Origin: Gigantopelta aegis
Lineage: Eukaryota > Mollusca > Gastropoda > Neomphalida > Peltospiridae
Reading direction: 5' to 3'
DNA length: 64,000 nucleotides
NCBI RefSeq assembly: GCF_016097555.1
Contig: NC_054712.1
Location: 38,205,954-38,269,953 of the forward strand
Shown here piece after piece: positions 33,301 through 44,043 of this stretch (the first letter of the stretch is position 1; every line of letters starts with the position of its first letter). The position numbers were made by a program, and so were the translations under genes. The notes under the pieces are model-generated. The model made no database searches and was not told the DNA's origin. It saw only the letters and a program-made list of their open reading frames with translations.

Positions 33301-33537
33301 GTGTGTTGTTCCAATATTCACCTGGACAACAGCAATTTCGTGACCTTTGTCATGGGCCTTAACTAGAGCTGAATGGACGGCTCTCTTGACGCCTGTTGTG
33401 ACGTCACTGGTCGTCAACTCTTTGACAGCTGATATCACGTGGGAACCGCTCTTCTCCTGCGATAAGACGACGGCGTCTGTGTTGGTACCACCCACGTCTA
33501 CACCAACGACGACGGGTGTGGAAATTGAGGAAGACAT
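30304..33537 (-). CDS. Hydantoinase/oxoprolinase A-DUF917 fusion protein, paralogue 2 (mosaic)
   Basis: Intact single-exon frame of 1,077 residues with the same domain order as paralogue 1: GVDVGGTNTD at 12-21, VIDIGGTTTDVG at 289-300, GLGGGS at 332-337, VGGGS at 439-443, linker about 585-650, and DUF917 with GAGIFGCGGGGNPHLG at 666-681 and GMGRAFPELQM at 829-839. By hand count it differs from paralogue 1 at about 74 positions and from paralogue 3 at about 66. The differences are not even: residues 350-760 are closer to paralogue 1 (about 17 against 36 differences), and residues 763-1077 are closer to paralogue 3 (about 18 against 42). The switch lies near base 31260. Role as for paralogue 1, substrate unknown. 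I start at 33537 because of the splice acceptor 13 nt upstream; the longer frame to 33633 reads intron. Confidence 0.9.
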   Translation of the reverse strand: MSSSISTPVVVGVDVGGTNTDAVVLSQEKSGSHVISAVKELTTSDVTTGVKRAVHSALVKAHDKGHEIAVVQVNIGTTHFVNAAVQGKDLAKIAVIRLCGTVSHALPPFSDFPRHLKNVICGSVHLVDGGYRFDGREIDPVSKDQMYKVVKEIKDAGISGIVLSGVFSPIRNEQEIFVADLIRKMFPEDPDWDPSITLSHEIGSLGLLERENAAILNECLKPLCKKTILGFHDALTAVGLTCPIFLTQNDGTLINSESVIHHPVHTFASGPTNSMRGAAYLCDVKDAIVIDIGGTTTDVGVLKNKFPREAATHVKIGNVRTNFRMPDVLSIGLGGGSYVVEKKTDDGRLQGVTVGPLSAGFRLMDEAKVFASTPDDSGRKLTTTDIAVASGLCELGKPENVKNISKETVVAALNKIIQMIEECIDKVKFSNQSLPVILVGGGSILLKPNSPIKGASKVIRPEHFGVANAIGAGLCQVSGTVESVVSMLDMVDVDLMNQKVKEAIDAVTDDPDGKEREIAEQNARKPFFVAARDKALDDYIAKATEIAVKAGADPKSVEIIDKLDMTLSYLPGQATRIKVKVVGDMVDFTTTNKDLKIWTPSELSSNVDTKTAAMLAEKQEYTSTGQKISGKDIDGDATKHPMEPSIDDNTGEWILSEWDVECIVVGAGIFGCGGGGNPHLGRLRALEAVQKGKKIRIVTPEFLLKNADPENDLVVVVAFMGAPLIMYEQLVSSVETTGALKCMEDLYQIGQYENNTILNKEGVEIKTSAGMTFIDDYKQTSQEEASKSANKIGRKSIKALISGEIGGMNAIEPFLVAADLDMPVVDADGMGRAFPELQMFGPYMYGLKPYPAALVDDKNRRAVMLESPSAKQLENYFRDTVIEMGCSAGLTLTPLTKSDVMTTCVQHSVSRAWRLGNAILKARLEKKSPVDAILATETAIHVLTGKISDVRRETTGGFNVGRVIIEGLEEFAEQKILIEFQNENLVIIPLDKDGNHGKSKACVPDMIVIIDADTAEPITTEEVRYGTRVSVVVIACASILRTPTALKFVGPQAFKYGEEIQFQPFGEAKPVSPLGPV

Positions 33538-33550
33538 TGTGCTTTGTAAT

Positions 33551-33567
33551 CTGAAAATACACAACAG
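33551..33567 (-). promoter_or_regulatory. 3' splice acceptor before gene 2
   Basis: Minus strand GTTGTGTATTTTCAG, then ATTACAAAGCACA (13 nt), then ATG. Same spacing as at genes 1 and 3. Confidence 0.7.
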
Positions 33568-34177
33568 GATTACTGTATTGTGGATGTACACTCTTACACG
33601 CAAGGGTAGCCACAGGGAATAAAAACTAAACAAATTGTTAAAAAGGGATTACTTTATTTTTAGATCAAAGTCCCTTGGTCTCCCTTTGATTCGTCCTTGG
33701 CTTATGATCATAATTGACTCTGCAAAAAAGAATTGTGTAGTATATGGTTCACGTTTAAAATGACGCATAATGTCAGAAAATGCTATGTACATATACTAAT
33801 GATTATTAATGAACTAGCCTCAATTAAACTTGCAAACGGCCGGGCCATGACATTGGCTCATACACAAAATAAGCACGCAAAGGTTCAAAAGAAGGATTAA
33901 AATACATGCATACGCAGTTTCAAATTAACGCAGACGACAACTCTACTTCCCCCAAGGGACGCCACTCGCATAAACCTTCCGCAGGTTTACCGTATATAAC
34001 CATACAACAACGGGGGGGGGGGGGGAGGGGGTAATATTGGCCTAGTTATAGGTTCTCGGGCAGTTGTAACGACCTTCCGGTGGTAATATTGGGTGTGGGG
34101 TTTTTTCATGTGTGAATTTCGACTGTAGGCTGTTTGATATAGGACTGTCTCTCCGAAAAAGTCCACAGCTGTCGTGC

Positions 34178-34352
34178 CAGTGGCGTAGCCGGCGTGGGGG
34201 TGGGGACATTTTTACCTTTTCACTCATTAATAACATTAAAATGGTTCCTGTGTCATATCCCACTAGTCGATATCATTGTTTGCTTGGATGCCAGGTCTCG
34301 CCCCCCCCCCCCCCCCCCCCCCCGCCAATACAAAATCTTGCCTATGCCACTG
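34178..34352. mobile_element. hAT-type MITE, 175 bp, spacer B only
   Basis: Ends are CAGTGGCGTAGCC and the inverted CAGTGGCATAGGC. An 8-bp duplication TGTCGTGC lies at 34170-34177 and 34353-34360, and spacer A has a single TGTCGTGC at 15366-15373 with no insert. Eight-base duplications and CAG/CTG ends fit the hAT superfamily. A poly-C run fills 34301-34323. Confidence 0.93.
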
Positions 34353-35117
34353 TGTCGTGCGTACAATTTCACTGCTAAAAAAACCCCTTTAAAACGAACT
34401 TCGAAATGTTGGGGCAAAACTAACACTCGAATAAGTAAAGAATATATTATCCTAAAAAAAAAGACTATGTGATGTAGCAAACATTAGTGGGACAGTAACT
34501 TATTGACCATTCTTTTTTTTTCAGTACGTACAGTAAATGCTGAGTATGTTCTCAATGGTATGGCCTATTTTAACATTACGTTTTGTATCACGCGCAGTTT
34601 AAAAAGCAAGTCTTGTATCAAAACGAACATTTTATACTCATTAGGCAACATAATAATAAACTGATCTTGTGCAACATTTCACTGTTTTGTATTGCATACG
34701 TTTTCCTCTATTCAACTTAACCTGAACGGCAAACCTGTCATACATGGCCAGGGCCGTATTTTTGCACAATGCAGAGTCGAAAGGTTATTTGTCAAAATAG
34801 TGGTTGATTCCTTGCATTTCTATCTCGTACCTCGTCTCTAGGAGGAGGGCCACTCCCGGGGAGATCCTTTACTGGAGATTCCATCCCTCTTGCACCACGA
34901 AAATGAGGACTGCCACGCCCAGACTAGTTTACTAAATAAAAACTTGCACCGGACGAAGCACATTAGAATCAGTACAGCTGTGATGGCATGCACTCATGGA
35001 TCACTATCATAAGTTAACACTGATGATATCAGGTGATTGCGAAATAAAATAGTGGGATATATATATATCGGGTGGTCATATTTAACAAACAGCGACGACA
35101 AACGCTCGTCTCAATCT

Positions 35118-38100
35118 ATTCAATTACAATATTACTTTGTCTAATTATATGTGGTTATGATATCATTTGTCTTTATGAATGTTGGACAGACACCGGTGAA
35201 CTAAACCTACCCAACTATATCACATACGATGTGCCACGTAAACAATGTAAAGGGAGAGGGTTAGTGATATTTGTCAATGAATGCTTGAACGATTGCTGTT
35301 CTCGTGTTGAGAAAATATGTGATAGTATTGTTGTGTTAAAAATCAAAGCTGATACTAGTAACGATAATAGTTCTAAAAGTAAAGATATTTATTTGTTCGC
35401 TAGCTGTATACCACCTGTCAACAGCACATACTGTGAACATGTTGACACTGATTTATTCACGACCCTTGAAGATCACATACGTAGATATACTGAATTAGGG
35501 ACAGTTATTGCGGCTGGTGATTTTAATAGTAGAACTGGTACTGCTCTCGATTATATTAGTAATGATAGATTGCCTGATTGTTCAGCTTCTTTGTTAAATA
35601 ACATGTTCCAATATATACCTGACAATGCTAACATCGCATCACGCTACAGCGAAGACGGAACGGTCAACCATTTTGGTAGAAAACTATTATCTCTTTGTAA
35701 AAGCAGTGGTCTACGAATTGTGAATGGTAGGCACGAAGGAGATAGAAATGGTAGCATTACATTTTATAATGCAAGCGGCACAAGCCTTATTGATTACTTG
35801 CTTGTTAGTGATTCCTTGTTGAGACAAATTCAAGAATTCAAGTCAGGCATATTTAACTGTTTCTCAGACCATTCACCAGTTAGTTTTAAAATAACCCATT
35901 TATTTAACCATACCATTGCAGAGATACAAGACAGTCAGTCACACACCAGTATAAAATGGAATGACGTAAACACTTTAAAGATTTTTGATGAACTTACTGA
36001 AAATATTGACGGGTTATTGACTTTTTGTACTATAAATGATAATAGCCACGAAAATGTAAACGAATGTGTAGATAACATTTTACACAAACTCAACGAAATC
36101 ATACAGCCTTATTGTTCAGCTACAGTTAACAAAGCAAATCCAAAGAAAACAATGAAAGACGCCATTAGTCATGACGATAAGCCCTGGTTTAATGAGTTGT
36201 GCAGGAAACGCTATCTTGAATACAAAAAAGCAATACAAACGTTTAATGCAAATAAAAATAATATGAATAAAATTGACCTTGTTCGTGCTAAACAAATATA
36301 CAGAAAGAAATGTTTTATTTAACGACGCACTCAACACATTTTATTTACGGTTATATGGCGTCAGACATATGGTTAAGGACCACACAGATTTTGAGAGGAA
36401 ACCCGCTGTCGCCATTACACGGGCTACTCTTCCGATTAGCAGCAAGGGATCTTTTATTTGCGCTTCCCACAGGCAGGATAGCACAAACCATGGCCTTTGT
36501 TGAACCAGTTATGGATCACTGGTCGGTGCAAGTGGCCTTGCGGAGCACTCACTCAGGGTTTGGAGTCGGTATCTGGATTAAAAATCCCATGCCTCGACTG
36601 GGATCCGAACCCAGTACCTACCAGCCTGTAGACCGATGGCCTGCCACGACGCCACCGAGACAAATATACAAGACACTGCAATATAAAGTTAAACGCAAAT
36701 ACAAATCTCAACAGAGTAATATGCTTAATTACGTAAGGAGACATAACCCAAGGAAATTCTACAAACACTTTCAAAAACGTAAGCAAGGAATAAAATCTGA
36801 CTTGACAAATAACGAGTTTTTCGTACATTTTAGTAACCTTGCTTCGAATGAACCAAATATTAATAATGAGGTTGACGATTTTTTATCCAGTTTTGATAAC
36901 AGTACTAGTGACACTAATGACAATTTACTGGATAGTGAAATCACGGATGACGAAGTAGCTAATGCAATATATAAGATGCAGAAGAATAAAGCTTGTGGTC
37001 ATGACAATGTTTTAAATGAATATTTTATTAATTGTATAGGTGTTTTAATGCTATGTTTACTTTTATTGTTCAATGGCATTTTTAAAGCGGGGTATTTCCC
37101 CAAAAGCTGGGCAGTAGGTTGTATCGTCCCAGTTTTTAAGAAAGGTGATAAGAACGACCCCGACAACTATAGAGGTATAATCCTGGTCAGCTGTTTGGGA
37201 AAATTGTTCACTTCTATTTTAAATGACAGGCTTCTAAAATTGGATGAAGAAAATAACGTTATTTCTGATGCGCAGTTTGGTTTCAGAAAACATATGTCCA
37301 CAGTTGATGCTATTTTTATATTACAGTTTTTGATAAATCGATCACTGAAAAATAAGAAACGATTATATTGCTGCTTTGTAGACTATAAAAAGGCTTTTGA
37401 TTTTATAAATAGACAAAATTTGTGGTACAAGCTAATTAAACAGGGCATAGAAGGCAAAATGTTGGCAGTTATAAGATCTTTATATGACAACGTTAAACGC
37501 TGTGTAAAATAAAATAACGTAATTTCTGAGTATTTCGTGTGTGTAAACGGCCCATTGCAAGGTGAGGTATTATCACCAATATTATTTTCTATGTATGTAA
37601 ATGATTGTGAAATGCAATTCATGTCAGACAATTGTCCATATATTGAAATACAAATCTTAAACATATTTCTACTAATGTATGCTGATGACATGGTACTTCT
37701 TTCCGAGACGCCAGAAGAGTTACAGTCTATGTTAAATACCCTTGAATATTACACCACAAAATGGGATCTAACCGTTAATACAAATAAAACGAAAATAGTA
37801 GTCTTTAGAAATGGGGGTAAACTTAAAGATAACGAGAAATGGGATTATGAGGGTCACCAGTTGGAGGTTGTAGACGAATTTAACTATCTTGGATTGTTAC
37901 TAAGTTATAATGGTAAATTTAATTGAGCACAGAAAAGAGTGGCAGAACAAGGACGTAAAGTACAATACTGGATCATGAATATTTGTAATAACAACTATTT
38001 TAATATGTATCAGTATGGAGATATTTGGCTAACGAATATTAAGCAGGAATTAGATACGCTTGGGCTAAGTTATATGTGGAAATCGACCCATACCCATATC

Positions 38101-38795
38101 TGTTTTTATTACATAATTAAAGAAAGAATATTTGATGTATTTAAACAAAAGTCGTACCGTTTAATAACAGCGTCGCCAAAAGGATCACTATATAAACACT
38201 TAATAAAGGAATATCAATTACAAATATATCTGACGAAGCCAGTTGATTCACGTAATATAAAAGAAATAACGAAAATGAGAATTTGTGCACACAGGCTAAA
38301 TATTGAAGCTGGTAGGTACAAAAATATCGATAGAACACAAAGAGTATGTACATTATGTAATATTAATGAGATTGAGGATGAGTTTCATTTTATTCTTCAG
38401 TGTCCACGATACGAAACTTTAAGAAATAGATTTATTAAGAAATACTACACCAAGAACCCCAGTGCTTCTAAACTAATACAGCTACTGTCAACTACAAACA
38501 ATAAGGAGATAAATAACCTTGGCAAATACTTACTACAGGCGAACAAAATGAGGGATATGCTATTACTACAAACAACTTAATATATCTATATTTGTGTGAC
38601 TTATATTGCTGATTGTTTATATATAGATATAGTCGCACTGTTTTTGTATATGTGTATGTATTTATGTAAGTCATTCTCCACCATTGTTCCGCACTATTGT
38701 ATATAATATTGTATTTCATTGTTATTATGCTGATAAGTTGGAAAACTTAACGCAGTAAAGAACTTGAACTCGAACTTGAATTGATTCTTGTCGAT
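35118..38795 (+). mobile_element. CR1/Jockey-like LINE, 5'-truncated, spacer B only
   Basis: Homology to spacer A (17,0xx region) stops near 35120 and LINE coding sequence starts. The order is endonuclease (CLYECWTD near 35170, AAGDFNSRTG near 35512, SLIDYLLVSDSLL near 35785, FSDHSPVSFK near 35865), then reverse transcriptase (FKKGDKNDPDNYRG near 37133, CFVDYKKAFDF near 37372, GPLQGEVLSP near 37549, YADD at 37678-37689), then a CTLCNINEIEDEFHFILQC zinc-binding motif near 38347. The ORF ends at 38580 and a 3' UTR runs to a GAACTTGAACTCGAACTTGAA tail (written here as its unit, GAACTTGAACTC). In-frame stops at 37510 and 37924 and a SINE at 36303-36659 break it. Confidence 0.88.
36303..36659 (-). 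mobile_element. tRNA-derived SINE (head B) inside the LINE
   Basis: The minus strand has a head with GGTTCGGATCCC and the common body and tail. ACAAATATACA lies at both edges (36292-36302, 36660-36670) as the target duplication. A frame of 400 codons that begins in the SINE and runs into the LINE reverse transcriptase is an accident of this insertion. Confidence 0.93.
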
Positions 38796-39371
38796 TGTCG
38801 GAAACTACTTGTTTACCATTTGTTTTGGGATTATTTGTTTTGTAAATATTGTTAGCAATTTTAACCAATATTTTCATTAATTTTTTTAAAATAACAGGTA
38901 ATTTAGCGGGAACAGTTCCGAACGTTCCAGTAATACTGCTAACCCTAAACCTAAGCCTGATTTTTCTGGATGCTGGAACGATAGTAACTCTTGCCACATT
39001 TAGCAGTCACGTAATTTTTGTTTTAATGAATAATGCATTATTGGGACATTCCTGACTTTGCTGCATTGTAAGATGTTTCCAACTAATAAAATATGTCTAC
39101 GATTAAACTTACATAAATAATTAACTATGAATGAATCTACACCTTCTCGTACATTCACCACTGCATACCAATACGATTAGATAAACGTACACGTGGGCTG
39201 GTTTAGTATTTGGCTCAGATAACGGTGAGTGATAATGAGACCCTTAAAGCAAATATATTACATATAACATGTGCATACAAACTATATACAACAATAGAAA
39301 TATTCGGTCTTAGTTGGGTTTGTATTTGAACAAAATGAATCACTAATGAACCAAACAACATTGGTTTATTG
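38796..39371. other. AT-rich sequence and a MITE fragment
   Basis: Bases 39050-39125 match the left part of the palindromic MITE family (GGGACATTCCTGACTTTGCT). Nothing else recognised. Confidence 0.55.
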
Positions 39372-39700
39372 AGCGGGACGTAGCCCAGTGGTAAAGAGTT
39401 CGCTTGATGCGCGGTCGGTCTGGGATCGATCCCCGTCAGTGGGCCCATTGGGCTATTTCTCGCTCCAGCCAGTGCACCGCTACTGGTATATCAAAGGTCG
39501 TGGTGTGTGCTATCCTGTCTGTGATTGTGCATATAAAAGATCACTTGCTGCTAATCGAAAACTGTAGCCGATGAATTGGCGAGAGGAGCGGGTTTCCTCT
39601 CTCAGTATATGTGTGGTCCTTAGCCAGATGTCCGACGCCATATAACCGTAAATAAAGTGTGGTGAGTGAATCGTTAAATAAAACATGTCCTTCCTTCCTT
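39372..39700 (+). mobile_element. tRNA-derived SINE (head A), complete
   Basis: GCGGGACGTAGCCCAGTGGT head with GGGATCGATCCCC as B box, body, and tail ending CCTTCCTTCCTT. Not present at the matching point of spacer A. Target duplication not clear. Confidence 0.9.
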
Positions 39701-40401
39701 GAACAAAATTTGTAAAGGTATGAGAAAAGTTGAGTTTTAATTTTCAAAGTATCGACACAATGGTCGAAATACGATTCTCGATAAATTCATAATTGTATCG
39801 ATTCTTGAATTTTTGTTAAATCGACTTTTTATTTATATTTAATTAACTTATTTAAAACAAATTACGTTTTTATTCAAATACCCACCCACTAAGCTCAGAT
39901 ATTTCTATAGTTGTATATATTTTCTATATTCTATGTGCATATGGTAGGCTGTTATATGTAATAAATACTACCTCATGTTCTTAGTACGGTCCTAGTTTCA
40001 TTGTCACCTACCGCTCCCAATTAATTTATACAAAGAACATGTATAAGATATCTACATTTCAGGTATTATGTTCAATACAGGGAATACGTATTATCAAACA
40101 TTACGTGTAATCCCTGAACATTTGGTACAAAAGCGTACGAGGCGGGGGGTGGGGGGGGGGGGTGTGTGTGTGTGTGGGAAACTGCCCCCCCCCCCCCCCC
40201 CCCCCCCCCCTACTGCTGGAGAAAAACCTCAATTTCGGGCAAGATATTCGGGCAAAATGTGCTAACCTGAGACCTTTTTACCATGTATTTCTATCATTCT
40301 ACCATCAAAATCAGTTATATCGTAGGCCGAAATACGATTCTTGATAAATTCATAATTGTATCAATTCTTGAGAAAAAAAAAAAAATATATATATATATAT
40401 A

Positions 40402-41941
40402 CTGAACAAAAAAAGAAACTTCCGATTTGTACATATAGTATTTGTTGTGTTAAAGAATTAATTGTGTAATGAAATTATATTGGTAGTATTAGCCTTGAGC
40501 TGTATTATCAGGATTCATGAATTTTATCGATTATTTTTGCACTGTTAATCGTCGACAACGTGAAATTCAATTTGCACGTGCATGCATGGTTCGACATGTC
40601 CCGTGTAGTATTCGGTCAATTTGTTTTACTTGTCTTACTCACATTGTTGTCAAGTGAACGAAAACGCTTTAAAATTTGTAAAAAAATTAACGTTTTTTAC
40701 ATTGTAGCATTTTTAGTATGCCAAGAATACCCAATAATTTACGCGAACGGGCGATTGGCATACTTGATGCTGGCATGTCGACAGAAGACGTTGCAAGGCA
40801 TGTTGGGAGTTCTAGTCGAGCGATACGAAATCTTCGCGTAAGATTTCGAACGACAGGAAGTTCCAACGACTTGCCACGTCGTGGACGTCCGCGTGTTACA
40901 ACGCGTGGTCAAGACCGCTATATCATGAACACGCATTTGCGAAATCGATTCCAAACTGCTACTTCCACTGCTGCTAACACACCTGGGCTTCATAATAACC
41001 GAATCAGTGGACAAACTGTTCGTAATCGTCTGCGGGAGAACGGTTTACATGCACGACGTCCTTACGTCGGATGCGTTTTAACGCAACGTCATCGTCTAAA
41101 TCGTCTTAATTGGGCACGTGTACACACTCGTTGGATACGGCGACGCTGGAATACCGTTCTTTTTTCGGATGAATCCAGATTTTCTTTACAACGTGGTGAT
41201 GGCAGGGTGCGCGTCTACCGTAGGAGAAATGAACGCTATGCTGACTGTTGTGTTCTTGAACGAGATCGTTTCGGGGGTGGGGGTTGTGTCATGGTCTGGG
41301 CAGCCATTGCCCATGGTTATCGTTCACCACTAGTCGTCATTGATGGCAATTTAAATGCTCAACGTTACCGCGATGACATTCTCGCTCATCTCGTCATTCC
41401 TCTGTTCCATAACAACGCCAACATCTCGATTTTTCAGCATGATAATGCCACCTCTCATACAGCTAGAGACACTGTACATTTTCTTAGGACAAATAACATT
41501 GAATTCATTGATGACTGGCCCGCTAAAAGTCCTGATCTCAACCCCATCGAGCATGTCTGGGATAGTCTGGACAGACGATTGAGGCGTCGTCTCAACCCAC
41601 CCGCTAACGTCAACGAACTTCGTCAAGCGCTCATTCAGGAATGGAACAATATTCCACAGGCAGAAATCAACACTTTAGTACATTCTATGCGCCTGCGATG
41701 CACTGCAGTGGTCAATTCAAGAGGTGGTCATACCCGTTATTAAGTGGGTGTTTTTATTTTTAACCCCTACCACACTTGGTCAAAATTTCTCCCAGTTTCT
41801 GTTAACCTATGGCCATGATTTTTGCACCAAACGATGCATCATGGAACACTCTTTAAACGCATATATAACAATTATTCCCCCGGTTTGTTTTCATCAAGTT
41901 ATGTTCAAGTAAAGTTAGCGGAAGTTTCTTATTTTGTTCAG
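40402..41941 (+). mobile_element. Tc1-like transposon 3 (1,540 bp), apparently intact, spacer B only
   Basis: Inverted ends of about 23 bases with one mismatch: CTGAACAAAAAAAGAAACTT at the left and CTGAACAAAATAAGAAACTT on the complement of the right. TA on both sides; the empty TA is at about 18075 in spacer A. It holds one full transposase frame. Confidence 0.95.
40718..41743 (+). CDS. Tc1/mariner transposase, full length (341 aa, DD35E spacing)
   Basis: Uninterrupted frame of 341 residues, the usual size for Tc1-family transposases. The N-terminal part has two helix-turn-helix segments (LRERAIGILDAGMSTEDVAR near residues 8-27 and the region near 70-120) joined by a GRPRVTTRGQDRY linker at about 60-72. 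The catalytic part has FSDESRF, FQHDNATSH and SPDLNPIEHVWD. Codon by codon there are 35 residues between the second Asp and the Glu, one more than in the other two Tc1 elements here, because of an extra residue in EFIDDWPAK. It ends SMRLRCTAVVNSRGGHTRY. Such enzymes cut at the inverted ends and insert at TA. Intact frame, well-matched ends and a clean empty site in spacer A suggest recent, possibly continuing, activity. Confidence 0.93.
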   Translation: MPRIPNNLRERAIGILDAGMSTEDVARHVGSSSRAIRNLRVRFRTTGSSNDLPRRGRPRVTTRGQDRYIMNTHLRNRFQTATSTAANTPGLHNNRISGQTVRNRLRENGLHARRPYVGCVLTQRHRLNRLNWARVHTRWIRRRWNTVLFSDESRFSLQRGDGRVRVYRRRNERYADCCVLERDRFGGGGCVMVWAAIAHGYRSPLVVIDGNLNAQRYRDDILAHLVIPLFHNNANISIFQHDNATSHTARDTVHFLRTNNIEFIDDWPAKSPDLNPIEHVWDSLDRRLRRRLNPPANVNELRQALIQEWNNIPQAEINTLVHSMRLRCTAVVNSRGGHTRY

Positions 41942-42206
41942 TATATGTAAAAATGCGTATATAACTATATAACTGGTTAGTAGTAATGCTAACATGAATA
42001 AATGTTGTTATCCAGATTCGGGCATTTTCGTTTAATTCCGGCAAAAACCAGTCTGCCCCCCCCCCCCCCCCCCCCCCCCCCACCACACACCACCCCCTAC
42101 ACACATTGGAGCCCGTACATCTATGATTTGGTATATATGTTTTTTTATAACATAAGTTATACGCGTTAGAACCATTAGCAAAAATTAATTTGGAATGATG
42201 TAAACA

Positions 42207-42247
42207 CATACACACACACACACACACACACACGTATGTATGTAAAT

Positions 42248-42313
<66 letters not shown>

Positions 42314-42322
42314 GTATGTATA
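42207..42322. repeat. Compound microsatellite, short form
   Basis: CA, TG, TCTG and a few TCTA units; counterpart of 18499-18752. Confidence 0.95.
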
Positions 42323-42406
42323 TAAGTATATAATTCAAGTATATATCTTAATTAAGAACAAATATTTTACCTTCAATAAATATTGACTTCTTTGATTGAC
42401 CACCTC

Positions 42407-42690
42407 TACAGTGTGAGATAGCAACACGACATACATTGTATTGGCAATCACGCGGCTTAAATATCCTTGAACTTTAGTCTAAAGACCAAACAACACCCCT
42501 TTTTAATCTTTCTTGCACACGACCTTGGACCGTATGTATGTCAGTTTTCAATTTGGCCCGTAGGAACCGGTGGTTGGGGAAGGGGGAGGGACGAAACCAT
42601 AAGATTAGTTTGTCTGTATTTTACTATTTATATTCTTCCTTCGGGCCTGAAAGCAGCTTTATTTAGTATTTGATATCTTTTTTTAATTCT
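42407..42690. repeat. Spacer block, copy B
   Basis: Near-identical to 18840-19124 and related to 62690-62890. Confidence 0.8.
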
Positions 42691-42706
42691 TTATTTTTAA
42701 CTGAAG

Positions 42707-43029
42707 GAAGGAAATGTTTTATTTAACGACGCACTCAACACATTTTATTTACGGTTATATGGCCTCGGACATGTGATTAAGGACCATATATATATTGAGA
42801 GAGAAAACCCGCTGTTGCCACTTCATGGGCTATCCTTTTCGATTAACAGCAAGGGATCGTTTGTATGAACCATCCCATAGACAGGGTAGCACATACCACG
42901 GCCTTTGGTGTACCAGTCGTGGAGCACTGGCTGGAGCGAGAAATAGCCCAATGGGCCCACTGACGGGGATCGATCCCAAACCGACTGCGCATCAAGCGAG
43001 CGCTTTACCACTGGGCTACGTCCCGCCCC
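42707..43029 (-). mobile_element. tRNA-derived SINE (head A), copy of 19141-19463
   Basis: Same insertion site and flanks as in spacer A (TTATTTTTAACTGAAG before, TTATTTTTAACTAAAG after). Inherited through the segmental duplication. Confidence 0.93.
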
Positions 43030-43069
43030 TTATTTTTAACTAAAGAAATTATCTTTATAATGCATATAA

Positions 43070-43360
43070 TAAGTTGGAAGAGCGCTTGCCTGAGGTTCTC
43101 TGGTCGAAGGATCAAACCTCCTCAGTCGACCCATTCTCTGGTTGTGGTTTCTCTGTCCCAATCAATGCTCCGCGACTGGTATTTCAAAGGCCGTGGTACG
43201 TGCTGTCCTGTATGTTGGAAAGTGCATATAAATGGTATCTTGCTAATGAAAAACATTTAGCGGGTTTCTCAAGAACTGTCGGTTATCAAAAGTTTGATAT
43301 CAAATAACCGATGATTAATTAACCAATGTGCTCTAGTGGTGTCGTTAAACAAAACAAACG
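43070..43360 (+). mobile_element. SINE with tail C, copy of 19505-19795
   Basis: Colinear with 19505-19795, with a 3-base deletion near 43247. The tRNA-like head C fragment follows at about 43456-43600, as in spacer A. Confidence 0.8.
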
Positions 43361-44043
43361 TTTACACTTTAGAAAAACAACAACCTAGTTTGCAGACTCA
43401 TACCAGTTAGTTCGTTTCGGTTGGCGACTTGCTGCAGATTATACGAAAACTAGGGGCGGGATTTAGCTCAGTCGGTTGAGTGCTCGTTTGAGGTGCTTGC
43501 GTTGCAGGATCGAACCACCTCGGTGGATCCATTCAACTAATTGGGTTGTTTATCTTTCCAACCAGTGCACCAAACTTGGTCAAAGTTTAATGTTGTGAAT
43601 GAACTACAAAATAATAAAAAATAAACGTTGGTGTCTTCAGATTTAATAACCTACATGTATATATGTTTTAGACATTAATTAATGACGCTTTGGTCTTCTG
43701 GAAGTTCGAAAATTAAGACTGAAGGTACTAAAAGCGGTTTAGAGGACAGGTAGGTAGGATCCGACACGATGTCCCATTGATGACAGTAAACATAATGATA
43801 TATAGAGAATAACTGACGGTCATTCGTGAGTGCATGTCATCCCAACGAACTATGTCCAGTGCTGGTATTTCACACCCATTATTATATATATATACAGTGG
43901 ACTCTGTCTAAACCGGATTCTGTGTAATCCGGATCTCTGCGTAAACCGGTCCATTTCTAAAGCCCCGTCCAGCTACCGTTTATCTCTTAGGTATAAATCT
44001 CTGCCTAATCCGTAATCTGTCTACACCGGACTCCGGATCAAAA

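Larger units (their letters stand above)
40140..42120 (-). repeat. Poly-C-bearing interspersed repeat, copy 3, split by Tc1
   Basis: Matches 17830-18240. Poly-C runs at about 40184-40210 and 42057-42081. The insert between is the Tc1 element at 40402-41941. Confidence 0.75.

Noticed and set aside
35072-36322. A 416-codon frame as a host endonuclease gene
   Set aside because: It carries the LINE endonuclease motifs and is followed by the RT of the same element; the last codons are SINE sequence.
36310-37512. A 400-codon frame as a host gene
   Set aside because: It starts in a SINE and continues into LINE reverse transcriptase; it arose by insertion.
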